DNA from: Chrysomallon squamiferum
Taxonomy: Eukaryota > Mollusca > Gastropoda > Neomphalida > Peltospiridae
Assembly: GCA_012295275.1 (NCBI GenBank)
Contig: CM022673.1
Location: 14,372,788 to 14,436,787 of the forward strand
Length of the DNA: 64,000 nt
Reading direction: 5' to 3'
In this document: positions 1 through 33,700 of the stretch, in pieces
How positions within the stretch are numbered: position 1 is the stretch's first letter
Layout of the letters: each line of letters starts with the position of its first letter
Position numbers and translations under genes: made by a program
Notes under the pieces: generated by a model
Seen by the model: only the letters and a program-made list of their open reading frames with translations
The model's database searches: none
What the model was told of the DNA's origin: nothing

Positions 1-1
1 C

Positions 2-88
2 TCTAGAACTAAAACCAAATATGAGGATGATTTAGATAACAGAATGAAGCTTGTGGAACAGGGAATCGGAAAATGTTCATAACCCAAT
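2..88 (+). CDS. Possible terminal coding exon of an unidentified gene entering from the left
   Basis: From base 2 one frame stays open for 28 codons and stops with TAA at 86-88. The peptide is charged and hydrophilic (it includes KTKYEDDLDNRMKLVEQ) and looks like an ordinary protein end, unlike the low-complexity frames around it. An AATAAA lies about 135 bases downstream, as expected for a terminal exon with a short 3' UTR. The sequence turns very AT-rich after the stop. I do not recognise the protein, and the splice acceptor would be outside the window. It could be a chance open frame. Confidence 0.33.
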
Positions 89-223
89 TAGTGAAAATGC
101 TGCATAAGACTAGAATCATTGTGATGGGTCACATGTTTTCAAAATTATTCAAACTCTAAAGATTCTGTAATGTAATTCGTCTTGTATTGTTTCTTAAAAT
201 ATTTTAATTAAATTATTGCTACT

Positions 224-302
224 AATAAAGTGCATTGTTTTCTATAAGTGATTGATACAAAAAGAGTTTTTGCTCAAGAAGTTTGATTTGAAATGTAATA
301 AA
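224..302 (+). other. Two polyadenylation signals AATAAA
   Basis: AATAAA occurs at 224-229 and again at 297-302 on the plus strand, downstream of the putative terminal exon at 2-88. The hexamer is common in AT-rich DNA, so the assignment rests only on position. Confidence 0.3.
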
Positions 303-1398
303 ATTCATTAAATAACAATAACAAACAAATTTAATACACAATATATTATTGTTTGGTCTTGTAATTTTGTGTTTATTGCAGCTTGGTTTACAAACTTTGT
401 TTTGATTTTGCTTAAATACTAATATATTAGAAAAAACTGTAATTCAAGAACAAAATGTGTAAAGAAACTGCTTGAAAAAGAAAACAGTATTATGATAAAT
501 CTGTTTTGTTGTATTCTGTTGACTGTTCTATGTTTTGTTGTTGTCTGACATTGTTTTTATCTCACTCTGGGGTCACATGAGGATTTTTCTCTTGAATGAA
601 AATGTCATATTTTCCAGATGTCTTGAAAAAACAGACTTTCTGTTATCAAGATTATTTTTTTTTAACTTGTTACATTCTTGTAAAATAAATCTGAAATGCC
701 AGTCTATTTCTTTGTTTTGTTTTATTTTTATTCATTTATTACAAAATTCTGTTTCACAATCTAAACAAAAAGTTTTACATACAAATGTAGTTAATAATAA
801 TGTTTGATTCAAAAACAAAAAATAATAATAATAAATAAAAAAATAAAATTTCTTACTACAATCCATCAACAGAATGACCATCACAGCTACATTACTGGGA
901 GTAATGTTCTAGACATATTTCTGAATGACACAGAATTTGTCCCATAGAAGGTCCATCCTATTTGCAAGCAAAGATGGGAACAAAAAAAAAAAAAAAAAAA
1001 AACCCTCCATACATTAGAAATGTTGCTTCATTATTTTATAAAAACCATAAAGTGTGAATCTGCAATTTTATCTGACAGTGATCAACTCAGTGCACAATAA
1101 AACCTTGTTTGATAAAAACAATATTATATTTTTTGACAAAATCACATTTTTCATATTGTTATGTTCTGTTTGTATTTAACACTATATTATGAGAAACAGT
1201 CATCGGAACAGAAAAGAACAGTTCTACACAAATTTTTAATTAATGCTGATAATTAGAAATGTTAAATAAAAATTATGATTATGTGTAGTAAAAAAATTGT
1301 CAAAAAACCAAATAAAAACTCCAATAATAATAAAAATATATATATGTACTTAAAGTGTGAAAAATCACAGTATCACATGAGTGGTATAATAAACATAT
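303..1398. other. 3' flank of ACAA1, no gene seen
   Basis: AT-rich sequence between the possible left-hand gene and the ACAA1 stop codon. The portion next to 1399 should be ACAA1 3' UTR on the minus strand. It contains a pure A tract at 982-1002 and no open frame resembling a protein. Confidence 0.6.
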
Positions 1399-3045
1399 TT
1401 AACATCCAGGATATTCAAACACTGCAGCAGCACCCATTCCAGTCCCTACACACATTGATACCACTCCATAACTCCTACAAAACAAAAACATAACAGCACT
1501 GTATTTCAATTTTAAATTATGTTTTTTATATATTATTTTTAATTTAATAATTTAAAAAAAAAAAAAATTCTCTGATATTATTATAAAGTTAAAAATAAAA
1601 ATATATTTTTAATCACTCACTAATATAAAAAAAAAAATTTTTTTATTCTTTATATATTAGTTTAACCCTTAAGTTTTATTTTGTTAATATATGTGAGTAT
1701 TGACAATTAATTTCAAGAATATAATAATTATCAAAAAATTTTTTTTTTTTATTTTTTAAAAAGATTTAGGACATTTATAATGGAAATTCTCGTCACCTTT
1801 TTCCTCTACGTTTCAGTTCATGCAGTAATGTTGCAATCTGCCTCACCCCAGTGCAGCCCAGGGGGTGACCCAAGGCCACAGCCCCGCCCTTAGGATTCAC
1901 TTTCTCATATGGAATGCCTAGTTTTTCAATACAGTAAACAGCCTGGCTAGCAAACGCCTCATTTATTTCAAACACATCAATGTCGTTTATAGTGAGTCCT
2001 AAAAAAAAACAGAACAGTGATTTTATGGTTAAATAAATATTTGTTCTACAACATCTGTTTTTATATTCAACAACCAGTTAGTATAAAACATGGGGAAAGC
2101 TAGCTCATAAGAATTTTTTTTAATAAATGTAGAAAAGGATCTCTCTCATATTCTGCTTTTTTTGCGAGATAAAAAGCAACAAAAACACACTGGACACTGG
2201 TTTTAATGGGATATGCATAAAGGATGTGGAACTTACAAACCTCTGTTTAGTAATTTAACAACTAATTTTCTTTTCTGTTCTAATGAGTGAAGGTTTATTT
2301 TGCAATAGGTGAACCTTTTTATTATTTTTATTTATCTGACAACAATATCATTTTTACAATTATTAAAGAAATGATAGTTTTTTAATATTTGCATGAACAA
2401 CAAAATTGCTTTTAATCAAGATATTGAATAAAAAAATAAAAAAATAAAAAATAATGATAATGATGATGATAATAATAAATAAAAATAAATATATCATAAT
2501 AATAATAATAATAACCAGAAAATCTTTGATCCAGTTTACTGATGTTAGTGAATAAAAATCATTTCCACAGTTTTAAATATAAAATAAAAAATAAACTAAT
2601 TCTCAATTAATACATCTTTGTAATTTTTCAGCTGAATGCAGATTGACAATATCAAAATCAAGTGTAGAGAACTGTGTGTTATTCAAATATCCAAACTATT
2701 TATAATTAATACATCTTTGATATTTTGATCTGCTGAATTCAGATTCACTAATAAAATCAGGAGTAGATAACTCTGTGACACCTGCTTTCTGCAGAACTCT
2801 GGGTATGGCTACAGCTGGTCCGATACCCATGATGTCCGGTGGACACCCGACAGCAGTGAATGACCTCAGAATGCCCAGTATCGGCCAGCAACGCCTTTCT
2901 GCCTCTGACCGGCGACACACAACACAAGCTGCTGCCCCATCACTCACCTGACTGGAATTACCTGTAACAATTTTAATTTATTATGTGAACATGGACAAAC
3001 AGGTGGATGGATTGACACACAAAGACGGATGGAGATGCAAGTGTG

Positions 3046-3081
<36 letters not shown>

Positions 3082-3195
3082 CAGATGGATGTTTATATGG
3101 ACACGGAGATAAGTGTATGGGTATATGAATATTAAACAATATTTTGTTTAATCATATTTTAAATATAGGTACTATAATCTATTGCTGTTTGTGCA

Positions 3196-3235
<40 letters not shown>

Positions 3236-4316
3236 TCTGAGTGTGTGTGTTTGTGTGTGTGTGTGTGTGACTGTATTAATTTAACAATACAGAAATAAAA
3301 CTGAGTAAATAAAAGTTAAATCATACATAAATAAAATATAAATAAAAAAATAAAAAATATATAAATAAAATATTAATAAAGTTAAAATATAAATAAATAA
3401 AATATAAGTACAAAGTAAAAAATATATAAATAAAATATTAATAAAGTTAAAATATAAATAAATAAAATATAAATACAAAATAAAATATTTTATTTATTGA
3501 TTTATTTATAGTTTTATTTATATTTTAATTTTATTTTTATATTTTATTTATGTTTATTTATTTATATTTTAACTTTTATTAATATTTTATTTATTAACAT
3601 TTGATTTATTTATAGTTTTTTTTTATTTATATTTTATTTTATTTTGTATTTATATTTTATTTATGTTTATTTTATTTATTTAAATTTTATCTTTTATTAA
3701 TATTTTAAATATACATTAATATAGTATAAATAGCTGTGTCACACACAAACCTGCAGTTGTACTTCCATTTTCTTTAAAAGCAGGTTTTAGTTTTGAGAGT
3801 CCCTCCAGGGTGGAGCCTGGTCTCACCCCCTCATCCTGAGTGACCTGTCAGTTGTTATATAATTAACATATAACAGTTATATCAGTCTAAACAAGTGAAA
3901 TATTTTATTATAAATTGTAGCTAGAAGGAGCATTCATTTTATTCCTGGCAAATATAGCAACAAAAATAATAATTTTCTTTACACAACCATGAGATAAATC
4001 AGTCTGTAACTTTTTAAGTTATTTTTTCATCATTTGTCCTGTGTCATTACAATTTTAAGACATGTCCATGTAATACTAATTATACTAGTTGTGTCTTACA
4101 AATATATTAACTAGGAAGATAACAATAAGTTACAAGAGCTATAAAAATATTAACAATAATAATTATAATGATAATGATAATGATGCTTATAATGATAATA
4201 TGATGATGATGACAATAATGACAACAACAACATCTTAATATCTAATATTCACTGTATTTTAGAAATAATTTAATAACTTGTAAATGAATTTTGTATAAGA
4301 GTAGAAAATACAAAAC

Positions 4317-4350
<34 letters not shown>

Positions 4351-6043
4351 GTGTTTGTCAAAGTTTGTTGACCCACCTGTACTTGATCATTAAATAAAAA
4401 ATACTGAATTACCAGTATTTGAAAAATGTATGTAATGTGATTAAGACTATTTATTTGCTTATCTGTCTATTTACTAATAATGAAATTCTAATGTAATAAT
4501 GTATATAAAATTACTTATTAATAATATTATTTCTAATGTAATAATGTTGTTCAAAATTATCTGTTTTTTATAATTTTAATTTAAAATGCAATAATGTTTG
4601 TGAAAATGGTTATTATAATGAATTTATTAAATTTTTAATTTTTTTTTTTTTACAGTCAAAGATAGTTTATTTATTTCAAATAAACAAAACAAAATGAGCT
4701 CACTGTCACAGATTTTTCCTCTCCTTTTTTATCAGTCACTGTGGTTTTAACAGGAATAATCTCAGCATCAAAGGCACCAGTTTTCTGTGCAGTGTAAGCT
4801 CTGTAAAAAAAATATTTATACATTATTTTATTAAACTAATCAATCAATCAATCAATCTCTATGACATGCCAGGCTAAACTGCTACTTCTGTGATTAAAAA
4901 GTAACCATCAAACAAATTGTTATTGTGATGTTAGAAGAGTCAAAAATTGTAATTTTCATGTTTGTACTGACAACTTATTATTGTAATACTTTATTATCAG
5001 CTAAGTTAAGCAATAAAATAATTACTTTCAACATTCAAATTGTATTTGCTGGATTGGAACAAAAGTCTGTATAGTTTAGGATGAGTTCATTCACAGAAAG
5101 ATGCCAAGTTCTCAGAGGATGGAATCAGTGAAACTGCCTTTAAGATGGTGAAAGGTAGAGGAAGAAAATGGCACATAAATCTATTTACAAAATATCTAAA
5201 TATTTAATTTCACTTAAAAAATTATGTTTTATTCCAAACCAGTATATGACTTGTTCACACGGACACCCTTGAAAAAAACAAATGAAACCAAACACTGGAA
5301 AGCATTTACATAACTTTTGACACTTTAAACAATCAGAACATGAATGTTTACAGTGATTATTTCTTACTTTCTGTGTGATTCTAAAGAAAACTGATCTTGT
5401 TTTAATCGTGTCACCCCAAATCTTTCTGCAACATTCTCAGACGTAATCCTAAAAACAATAAACATGAAATTAATGCTCCAAGACATAACCTGACAAACAA
5501 ACTGCAAACACATCTTTAAAGAAAATATATAATTTAATGCAGAGTCATTTTAGATTTAAAGAAACAAGCAAAGTAATTCAGTTTTACCTGAAAAATATAT
5601 TAATATTTTTAAACACCTCAGTATATTTTTATATTAACATAATTAAGATTTTTTAACATAAAAATAAAATATTAAATTATGTATGAATCTATGTGTGATA
5701 TTAAAATGTAATATTAAATTATGTATGAATCTATGTGTATATTAAAATTAATACTAATTATGTATAAATCTATGTGTAATATTAAAAATAATATTAAATT
5801 ATGTATAACATACCCCATTGGAGTCAAGCAGTCTCTTGCTTTATCTACCTCTAACAGTCTTGGGTTCACACCATCACCACCATCAAAACCCAGAGGAAAC
5901 TTTGACATGCATTCAACTCTGCAAACAAATTTACATTAAAAACTATAAATTACTCACTGAAAATATCACTGAATCAGAAAGAATAATGTTTAATTTTATT
6001 AATATTTCTGTATAAAAAATAATTAAAAATAAAATATCCATTT

Positions 6044-6090
<47 letters not shown>

Positions 6091-8132
6091 TTTGTTTGTT
6101 TGTTTGTTTATTTATTTAGTGATTATTCCTGTTGTTACTGATTTTTTAATTATAATTATTATTGACTTATTTATTTTATTATTATCCTTTAATTATAATT
6201 ATTATTAATTTATTTAATATTTATTGCAAATATACTGTTAATAATATTTGGACTAACCAACACAACATCTACAAGTATTACCAGAATTTTGTTGCATATA
6301 GTACAAAATGTTTAAAACACAAAAAATAAAATTAATATAAACAGAACATTTTTTATTTACCCTGCTGCAACACCAATGTTACAATCTCCATTAGCTATAC
6401 TGTCTGAAAAATAGAAAAACAAATTATATCTCTATTTTTATAAATATATATATATTTATATTCAAAATAAGAAAATTTTACAGTAACATTTTCTTATTTC
6501 ATGAAAATAAAAAATGTTACAACAAAAAGTAAATGTACTTTGAAAACTGGCTATGTTGATGTTCAGATTACTCTGTTGATGTTATTAACTCTTAAAATGT
6601 TGATGTTGTTAAAACATACGGACAGTGTTGATGATATTAATAATTACAAAAATATTGATGATATTAACACTTACTGGCAATGTTGATGAAGGCTTGTAAG
6701 CCAGATGCACACTGTCTGTTTGTTGTGTAGATTGGGACAGTTTCTGGAATTCCACTGAAAATAAAATAAAATTTCTACCAAAAACTATCATCAAGAAATT
6801 TTCATTTAACAAATGATTCAATGCTGGGGTATAATTAAACATCCATCCATTCATTCATTCATTAACAAATGCTTCAAAATACTTATTATTATTATAATTT
6901 TTACGTTAATGGTTATCAGGATTTATGTTTATAACAACAGAGAAGAAACCTGATACAACCCTTCTCTGTGAGACAGTTACAGACTGACAGCAATGTGAGT
7001 AAAGAATGTATTTCTGACACCCAGTTCTGAGTAATGAGAGGACAGAAAACAGCAAAATCAGGGTAGTGAAGAGAACTGATCCTGAGATATATCACTTTAA
7101 ACAAACTTCCTGAAATGTTTTACTTATTATGGAGTCCTAATTTCATTATTTGTTTTACCAGTAATGTTAATTATGTCTGGAAACTAGTTAGTTTATTTTT
7201 ATTGTTTAGCCTAGATGAATTCGGACTTATTAGACCATGTTTTTATTATGAATAAATAAGTTAATAAATTATTAAGTAAATAAATAAACAAACCAGTAAA
7301 ACTGTGCAGTTCTTGCTGTGAAGGCAGGATGTGGATCATTAACAGTACCTGCCAAAAAATAAAAAATAAATAAATACTTAATTTCATATTTTTCTTATTC
7401 ACTTTCTACAATCTGACAAAGAAAATCACTAAAGGTGCTTCTATATGCACTTTGTAACAGACAGCAAAAATGTATTCTGCAACCTTTGATAAACCAGTGA
7501 TTTAAAAATGGTTAGAAGAGGAAATTGCTCAAACAGCACTCTGAAGACGTTTGATCCTGTTGCCAGTCACGTCTCTGGGAAATGATTTTGCATACAGCGA
7601 CAAGCTAGTTATCTAGAGAACACAGAACAAGTTAATTTACCAACACAGATGTCTTCAATCTGGTAAGGATCGATTCCTACATCACGAATAACTGCAGTAA
7701 AGATGGTTGCCAGAAGATCATCAGGATAAGTGTCCTACAATATAAATTTAAAATATAATGTTTAATACAATTATTAACACTTATAAAATAATTATCACCT
7801 GTTTTCTTAATCGCATCAAGCCTTAAGGAATAATGAATTTCATGTTTATTGTTGTGGATTCTGTTTCTTATATGCATATTTTTATTTTTGTGTTTGCACA
7901 AGCCAAGCATACACAGAATAATTCGTCTAAAACATTTTAATTTTTTCAATTACAGACTGTTTGTTAAAATACTTACTTTGAAAGCGCCTCGCTTTGCTTT
8001 TCCTATCGGTGTTCTTAACGCGGATACAATCACCACTTCGTCTTGGTGTCTGCTGCTCGCTGCCACCTCGTTAACAGAAACGTTACTGATTTTATTATCG
8101 AGATGGTTAAATACAACGTTCAAACGATCCAT
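1399..8132 (-). CDS. ACAA1: Peroxisomal 3-ketoacyl-CoA thiolase, 12 exons, complete
   Basis: Catalyses the last, thiolytic step of peroxisomal fatty-acid beta-oxidation (3-ketoacyl-CoA + CoA to acetyl-CoA + shortened acyl-CoA). Exons in coding order: 7977-8132, 7641-7734, 7294-7348, 6675-6754, 6361-6403, 5814-5918, 5368-5448, 4704-4800, 3751-3844, 2782-2961, 1797-1998, 1399-1474. They sum to 1263 nt, 420 residues plus TAA, against about 424 in human ACAA1. All phases agree and all junctions are GT-AG; exon 10 uses a weak GTGTCA donor. Residues 3-11 (RLNVVFNHL) fit the PTS2 consensus RLx5HL, which supports this ATG; there is no C-terminal SKL. Visible catalytic elements are Cys117 in NRQCASG, NEAF at 341-344, His373 in GHPLG and Cys404 in CVGTGMG. 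The PTS2, and similarity to ACAA1 rather than to mitochondrial or cytosolic thiolases, place it in the peroxisome. It is head-to-head with the alpha-tubulin gene. Confidence 0.95.
3041..3269. repeat. GT and AT microsatellites in ACAA1 intron 9
   Basis: A (GT)n run at about 3049-3079, an (AT)n run at 3199-3231 and a second (GT)n run at 3241-3269, all between ACAA1 exons 9 and 10. Confidence 0.9.
3290..3715. repeat. Low-complexity A/T block made of TAAATAAA-type motifs
   Basis: About 425 bases almost without G or C. The left part is rich in AAATAAATAAAATAT-like words and the right part in their complement TTTATTTATATTTTA, so the block is loosely palindromic around 3480-3490. It lies in ACAA1 intron 9. 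The open frames in it are low-complexity artefacts. Confidence 0.8.
6042..6118. repeat. (TTTA)n microsatellite in ACAA1 intron 5
   Basis: TTTATTTA repeated for about 75 bases with a short TTTG interruption. A shorter (TTTA)n run lies at about 4318-4347 in intron 8. Confidence 0.9.
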
Positions 8133-8800
8133 TTTCGATTAACAGATCAAGGAATAGTTCAGAAGCTTCCAACCAAACGAAACCAAAGTCCAAAAATCAC
8201 AAAATTCAAAGTCATGTGTCGAGGTAGTTTTCAGGGTTATCCCCATCCCAAAGCGAGGCTCTTTGGGAATCCCTAAATGTTCGGGTAACTACGTAAAACG
8301 TCGCTGAATGCACTCGGAATAGTTCGTATCTTTTGCTTTTCGTTATTGTTTTGTTATAATAATGTTTATATAATTATATATGTTATTATAATTCTTAACT
8401 CCCATACCATCGTCTTAAATAATATTTTTGTCAACTTTAATACGAAAAATAGTTCATAATCGATTATTATAGTGAAATATATGTCAAAAAGACATAATTA
8501 TTATTTATTTCATTAAAACAAATAAATAAAATAATAAACAAACAAACATATAAATAGAAATATTTATATACAAAGCAGTTAATTGTTCCTTTATTTGAAG
8601 CAATCTTACTTTCTTTCTTTTTTCATTTTTTTTTTTTTTCTCTTAACTTTTACGACTAATTAAAGTTAACATAAAATCAGTTCAGTCTTCATCATAGGAT
8701 ATTCACTGACAATCAACCGTGTAATGTGTACATAACTGTTATTCATTATTTATTTTATTTTATTTTATTATTATTTTATTATTTAATAATAAGAATAGTA

Positions 8801-8836
<36 letters not shown>

Positions 8837-8864
8837 AAATCACACCATACATATATTATTTTAA

Positions 8865-9047
<183 letters not shown>

Positions 9048-9210
9048 AAAATAATGAACTCTGTTTAATTTGAGTAACAGTATGTTTGTAAATGTCTTAT
9101 AATGAATTAACTAAAAGACAACATTTAAGACACTTCCGTCCGGTAAGACAGTAAAGGTCGACAAAAAGTCCAGCGTGCCAAACCAGACGACCCAAGTTTT
9201 CACCAACCAT

Positions 9211-9402
9211 GCATCCAATGGGAAAACAGTAAACAAGGGAGATGTCACAGACTGACCAATGAGACAGGCCGAAGTAACGCCGGGATGGAGAGATGGCTGA
9301 TATAATTAGTTTTGTCTAGAAGCGTTTCAGCTAATTCTCTTACCGCCATCTCACGTGCGATTCATTTACGTCTGAGTGAGAAGGTATCCGGATTTTAACA
9401 AC
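9211..9402 (+). promoter_or_regulatory. Alpha-tubulin proximal promoter with CCAAT, YY1-like and E-box motifs
   Basis: CCAAT boxes occur at 9215-9219 and 9256-9260. ACCGCCATCTC at about 9342-9352 reads GAGATGGCGGT on the other strand, a YY1-type core, and is followed at once by the E-box CACGTG at 9352-9357. These lie 45-190 bases upstream of the tubulin ATG. Function is inferred from motif and position only. Confidence 0.45.
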
Positions 9403-15404
<6,002 letters not shown>

Positions 15405-15665
15405 CATTATTGACCTCGACCTTTTAAGATGGCCGATGTTTGTCCAGAGGATGCATGAATGATGCATGTCACGTGTGTTCGTGTCTTGTCGAGTCTACAT
15501 TGTTGGTAAATCAATATCTGTGTTGTCGGTGTTGCGCGTCAAGCCGTGGGCTGTGTCATGGAGGAGAAAGAGGCGCAGCGGAAAGCGACAGAGTTTCCAG
15601 ATGTTTTGTCAAAACCGAACGAGGGAAAAAGTGAAAGTTGAAACCGGCTGATATAAGTTTACAAC
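15405..15665 (+). promoter_or_regulatory. Probable GPR155 promoter and first non-coding exon, with YY1-like motif and 9-codon uORF
   Basis: A 260-base island richer in G and C than its flanks. AAGATGGCC at 15426-15434 matches the YY1-type core often found at transcription starts. The ATG inside it opens a 9-codon frame (15429-15458, MADVCPEDA then TGA) that is not joined to any downstream coding exon. The GPR155 start codon lies 1.4 kb downstream, and a good acceptor (TTCTCCAG ending at 16829) could join this leader to the coding exon. The leader's donor was not settled. Confidence 0.4.
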
Positions 15666-15741
15666 TGACTTTGTCACATTCGTACACTATAATTAATTCG
15701 GTGTGGACAGGGTATTTATTTTCTTCGTTAATATATTTGGT

Positions 15742-15745
<4 letters not shown>

Positions 15746-15826
<81 letters not shown>
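15746..15826. repeat. (CT)40 microsatellite
   Basis: About 80 uninterrupted bases of CT just downstream of the putative GPR155 promoter, probably in its first intron. Confidence 0.97.
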
Positions 15827-15827
<1 letters not shown>

Positions 15828-16699
15828 GAGATTTTTAAATTAATAACAAGTCGAAGAAAGGAAGAAATATTTTATTCTGTATAAGTCACTGTATTAAACT
15901 GCAACTAAGCAGCCTAAGTACAATTTAATTCAGTTTTTAAATATATTTTTTATTAACTTCTCTAAAACTATTTGTAAATTATTAACCTACAAATTGTATC
16001 GCATTATGATTATATATGCTCATAAGAGAAGAAACGTGCCTACAAAGGGCTGCTTCCTGTTTCACTTGCATGTACAGGAGATCACATACTACACCTACTA
16101 GTGTGTGAGTGTGAAAATCACTTGTGAAACAGAGCGATAGTAACTGGATTCCTATCACTGCATAACAGTTTGGTCTAAGACAAACTACACTCTTACATTT
16201 TTATTATTAATTTTTATATTCACAGTTACTAATTAGGCATATGTTTCTAATGTAAAGACATTTCCTGACTTTATGAGCAGAGTGGTTATAAACTGTAATT
16301 GACAGCAAAGAGAAAATACTGAAATTAAAAAATAATTGAAAATTTGGGCATTTTTATAATAAATATGGCAACATTCCCCCCCCCTTCCTATTTCAGGAAA
16401 TATATTTATTGTGCAACAATGTAAAACTTTGTATAAATGTTCACATAATTTGTGTCACTATGTTACACAGTTATTTTCATTCAGACTCCAGCAATGTTTA
16501 ACAAAGTAGATCTTTATTGTACTTGTATTTTATGTTTTAATTGATGTAAAATATTATAATCTTAATCTTTTCTATGTTAACAGGAAATTAGCCAATACTG
16601 GATATGGGAGTTGATGTAATGAAGCATATTACATATATTTTAAGATTTTAAACTATTTTGATTTTGTTTATTTATTTATTTATTTTTTTGTTTATTTAC

Positions 16700-16747
<48 letters not shown>

Positions 16748-16878
16748 GCAATATTTTAAGCTCATCAACGCTTTCTGAGTTACATTATTTAGGTTTTATT
16801 TGTATAATTATTTTATATTTGTTCTCCAGATTTCCAGATCCACATTAAAAACTTGCAGTCCAGCTGAAGACGTCAAAG
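15827..16878. other. Probable GPR155 5' UTR intron
   Basis: AT-rich, without coding potential. It holds a (TTA)n run at about 16692-16747. An acceptor at 16827-16829 would leave 49 bases of 5' UTR before the ATG. Confidence 0.45.
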
Positions 16879-30508
<13,630 letters not shown>

Positions 30509-30765
30509 TTAACTTGTAGATCTACCTTACTTCTACAAGTTTGTCACACATGAAGAACATGTCCAGTGTTAGTTAACTTGTAGATCTACCTTACTTCTAC
30601 AAGTTTGTCACACACGAAGAACATGTCCAGTGTTAGTTAACTTGTAGATCTACCTTACTTCTACAAGTTTGTCACACACGAAGAACATGTACAGTGTTAG
30701 TTAACTTGTAGATCTTCCTTACTTCTACAAGTTTGTCACACATGAACATGTACAGTGTTAATTAA

Positions 30766-33700
30766 CTTGTTTTTAATAACCAACAAAAGAGACAAACACA
30801 GATTAAACAAATTTGTTTTAATATTTGACATGAAGATAAACCCCCAGGGAACATGTTCAATGAGTCATACTCAGGGGTAACATTAACACTGTACACTTTA
30901 TTTTATAAACACCACAGTTGAGCAGCTGGTAATAGCAGTATGTACATGTTGAGAATCCTTCATCCAGAATTCTTGGGACTGGAAGTATTTCGGATTTTGG
31001 AATATAAGGAGAATTTACAGCTCAGTATGAATTAAATTTAATTTTCGTTTACAGCTTACACAGATAGTCTGCAGGATTTTTGAAATAATACAATTTGTAA
31101 GTTGAAAACTGTAAGATATTATTTCTGCTGCTTGGAAAAAGTTTTGGATTTTGAGTCAGCTTTTCGGATTTCGGAATTTTGGATACGGGATCCTCAGCCT
31201 GTACATAACTGATCAGGAGTAACACACTGAATACTACACGCACACTGTGTCACAATTGACAGGGGAACACACATGTAAACCAGGCATAAAACTGAATATT
31301 ACTATAAAATAGGAGTATGAGACCCTATCTGTGTCTGAGTGCCAGGATAACTAGATATCTATACCTGTAACACTGGTAGATGTTCAGATGTGGGGAAATA
31401 AATGTCCGCTCATAGGTTTTATAATAACAGATGTTGGAAAACTAGAAATAATTTGTGTTAATTTGACTCTGAAAAAGTTTTTCTGACTCTAGTAACGAGT
31501 TCACAACTACAAGTTAATCTCTATACAGATTGCACAAGCAGATGTTAATGATATCAGAACTGCAGCATGTCACAGTTAATATCCGATATCACCCTGATTT
31601 AATTTTAGCATTACTGATTAAAATATCACCAGCATAGCCACTACAGGAAGTAATCTGATAGCAGTTTTCTTTTCATGTTTCTGTAAAATCCATTAGACAT
31701 TTAGCGACCTGCATTTCAGTGTGCAGTTACATAATCCAGCCTTTGTATGTGAAGATATAGTTGTGTTTATTTTGTTTATTAACAGATACTGTTGTGTTTT
31801 TTTTCATTCTTATGTGAATTGTCTAGAAAACATTTATTATTTTGGTTGTGATAAAAATATAAAAAAAGTTTTTTTTTTGAGGCATTTATTTTGTCATTAT
31901 ATTGACAAAGAGTAATGTGATATAGTTTTTATTTGTTGTATTATAATTATATTTTGATAATTCTGTCAGTATTGTTTTGAAAATGATGTATATTTTATTT
32001 GGTTTCAAGGTTTTATTGTATTTTGTGAGGCAGGTTGTTTTTGTTATATATATATATTTGCAATATTGAGTGTCTTTGATTTAGTGTTAATTATTTCATA
32101 ACAACAACAACAACAACAACAACAACAGTGAAATGATAATGATAATAAATGTTATTCCCACATTTAATTTTACTTCAATTCTTATCTAAGGTTTAATCAT
32201 GATACTTGTATATTTTGTTGTTTATAAATAGTATTCTTTTCAGATTAAACTAAATACAATATTAAGATAAAAAGTGATGAAAATCAAAGAACAGAGTTAT
32301 TTAAATGGATGATTATTTTAATCTTGGCATAAAATAAAAATTAGACAATTTATATTTTGCTATCAAAGGTATATACATGGTTGAATTATTTATTGAATAT
32401 TTAGAGAAACTGAAAAAATAAATTAGTACTAATGTTTCTCTGTGTGATGTATATTTATGTTTGTGGTATACTTATATATTGAAATCTGCTTATGTAATGT
32501 GTTTGTGCAAGAATGTTTATAATAATATATTATCTGTTATGTTTTGTTTTCTTATGCAGTAAATCAGCATTATTTGTGTTTTGGTAGTCTCCAGATTTAT
32601 ATCATTTTTTATAACACACACAAACACGCACAACATATATAAAAAACACAGTTTATTCATGTAAATACAAACACATGCACACAAATGCCCAAACACACTC
32701 ACAAACATACACAAGCAAACACATACACATATTTTAAAAACAACAATTTTATTTTTATCACTGCCTGTTATATCTGTTTTGTTAGTTGTATTATTGTTGT
32801 TAATGTACATTTTTTTTATTAATATATTTTTTGTAACAAATGTTCCATTGCTGTTTGCATTTTTATGGTTTACTTTTTGTTTTCCCTTTGTAACCTATTT
32901 TACATCTATATACATTTATTTACATATGGGTGTAGTTGAAACTGTCCAAACATTTGTAAAATATATTAATATTTACATTTAATGTTTTTTATTTTCACAG
33001 ATGCACAAATGTTTGTCATTCCTAGTCCTTATTTATGCTGAATAATGTTTAAAAAAAACTTTTTTTTTTTGTTAAATAATTCAGTTCATACCCATGATAA
33101 AAACCAAGCTGTTTATTTTATTTTTTAATAAATTTAAATTATACTGATGTTTTTAGTTTGTTCATTTGTTTTTTTGTTAAATAGTTTATTGTTTATTCAT
33201 TTGATATAAATTTTCATACATTCTCACTGTTATGACACATTTGTAAAGCTAGTATTAACATATTAAGCTGTTTGAAATTTGGTTATGTTAACAGAAAACT
33301 GAAGTTGATCAGTCTGAACTCACAGGTGGGATCTGGCTTTCTGTCAGTATACTAGGTTGTTAGAGGTAAGAAAGAAGTTACTTACTTCCCAGATTAACTC
33401 TGTTATATCTATGAATGTTTATGTGTGTATAAAGTGTCTGTGTGTGAGTCAGTGATGTGTAAAGCATTGCAGTTTGCTAAACAAAATCATCTAGTAAACA
33501 ATAGAGAAAATGGCAGTTACATTAACATTTGCCAATTTCTTTATATATATGAATATATATTATCATATCATTTTATGTAACAAAATGTTTTAATTAGAGA
33601 AACACCATCATGTGTAGATACTTCTCACATGGCAATTATCTGGCTTTTCTTTTATTTAAGTCAACTACATTTTTGTGATGCCCTCACAGCATAACACATT

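Noticed and set aside
2696-2781. Extension of ACAA1 exon 10 to a stop after DFISESEF
   Set aside because: Family similarity jumps from LQKA-G to [15 protein letters not shown] in the exon at 1797-1998; the extension is intron.
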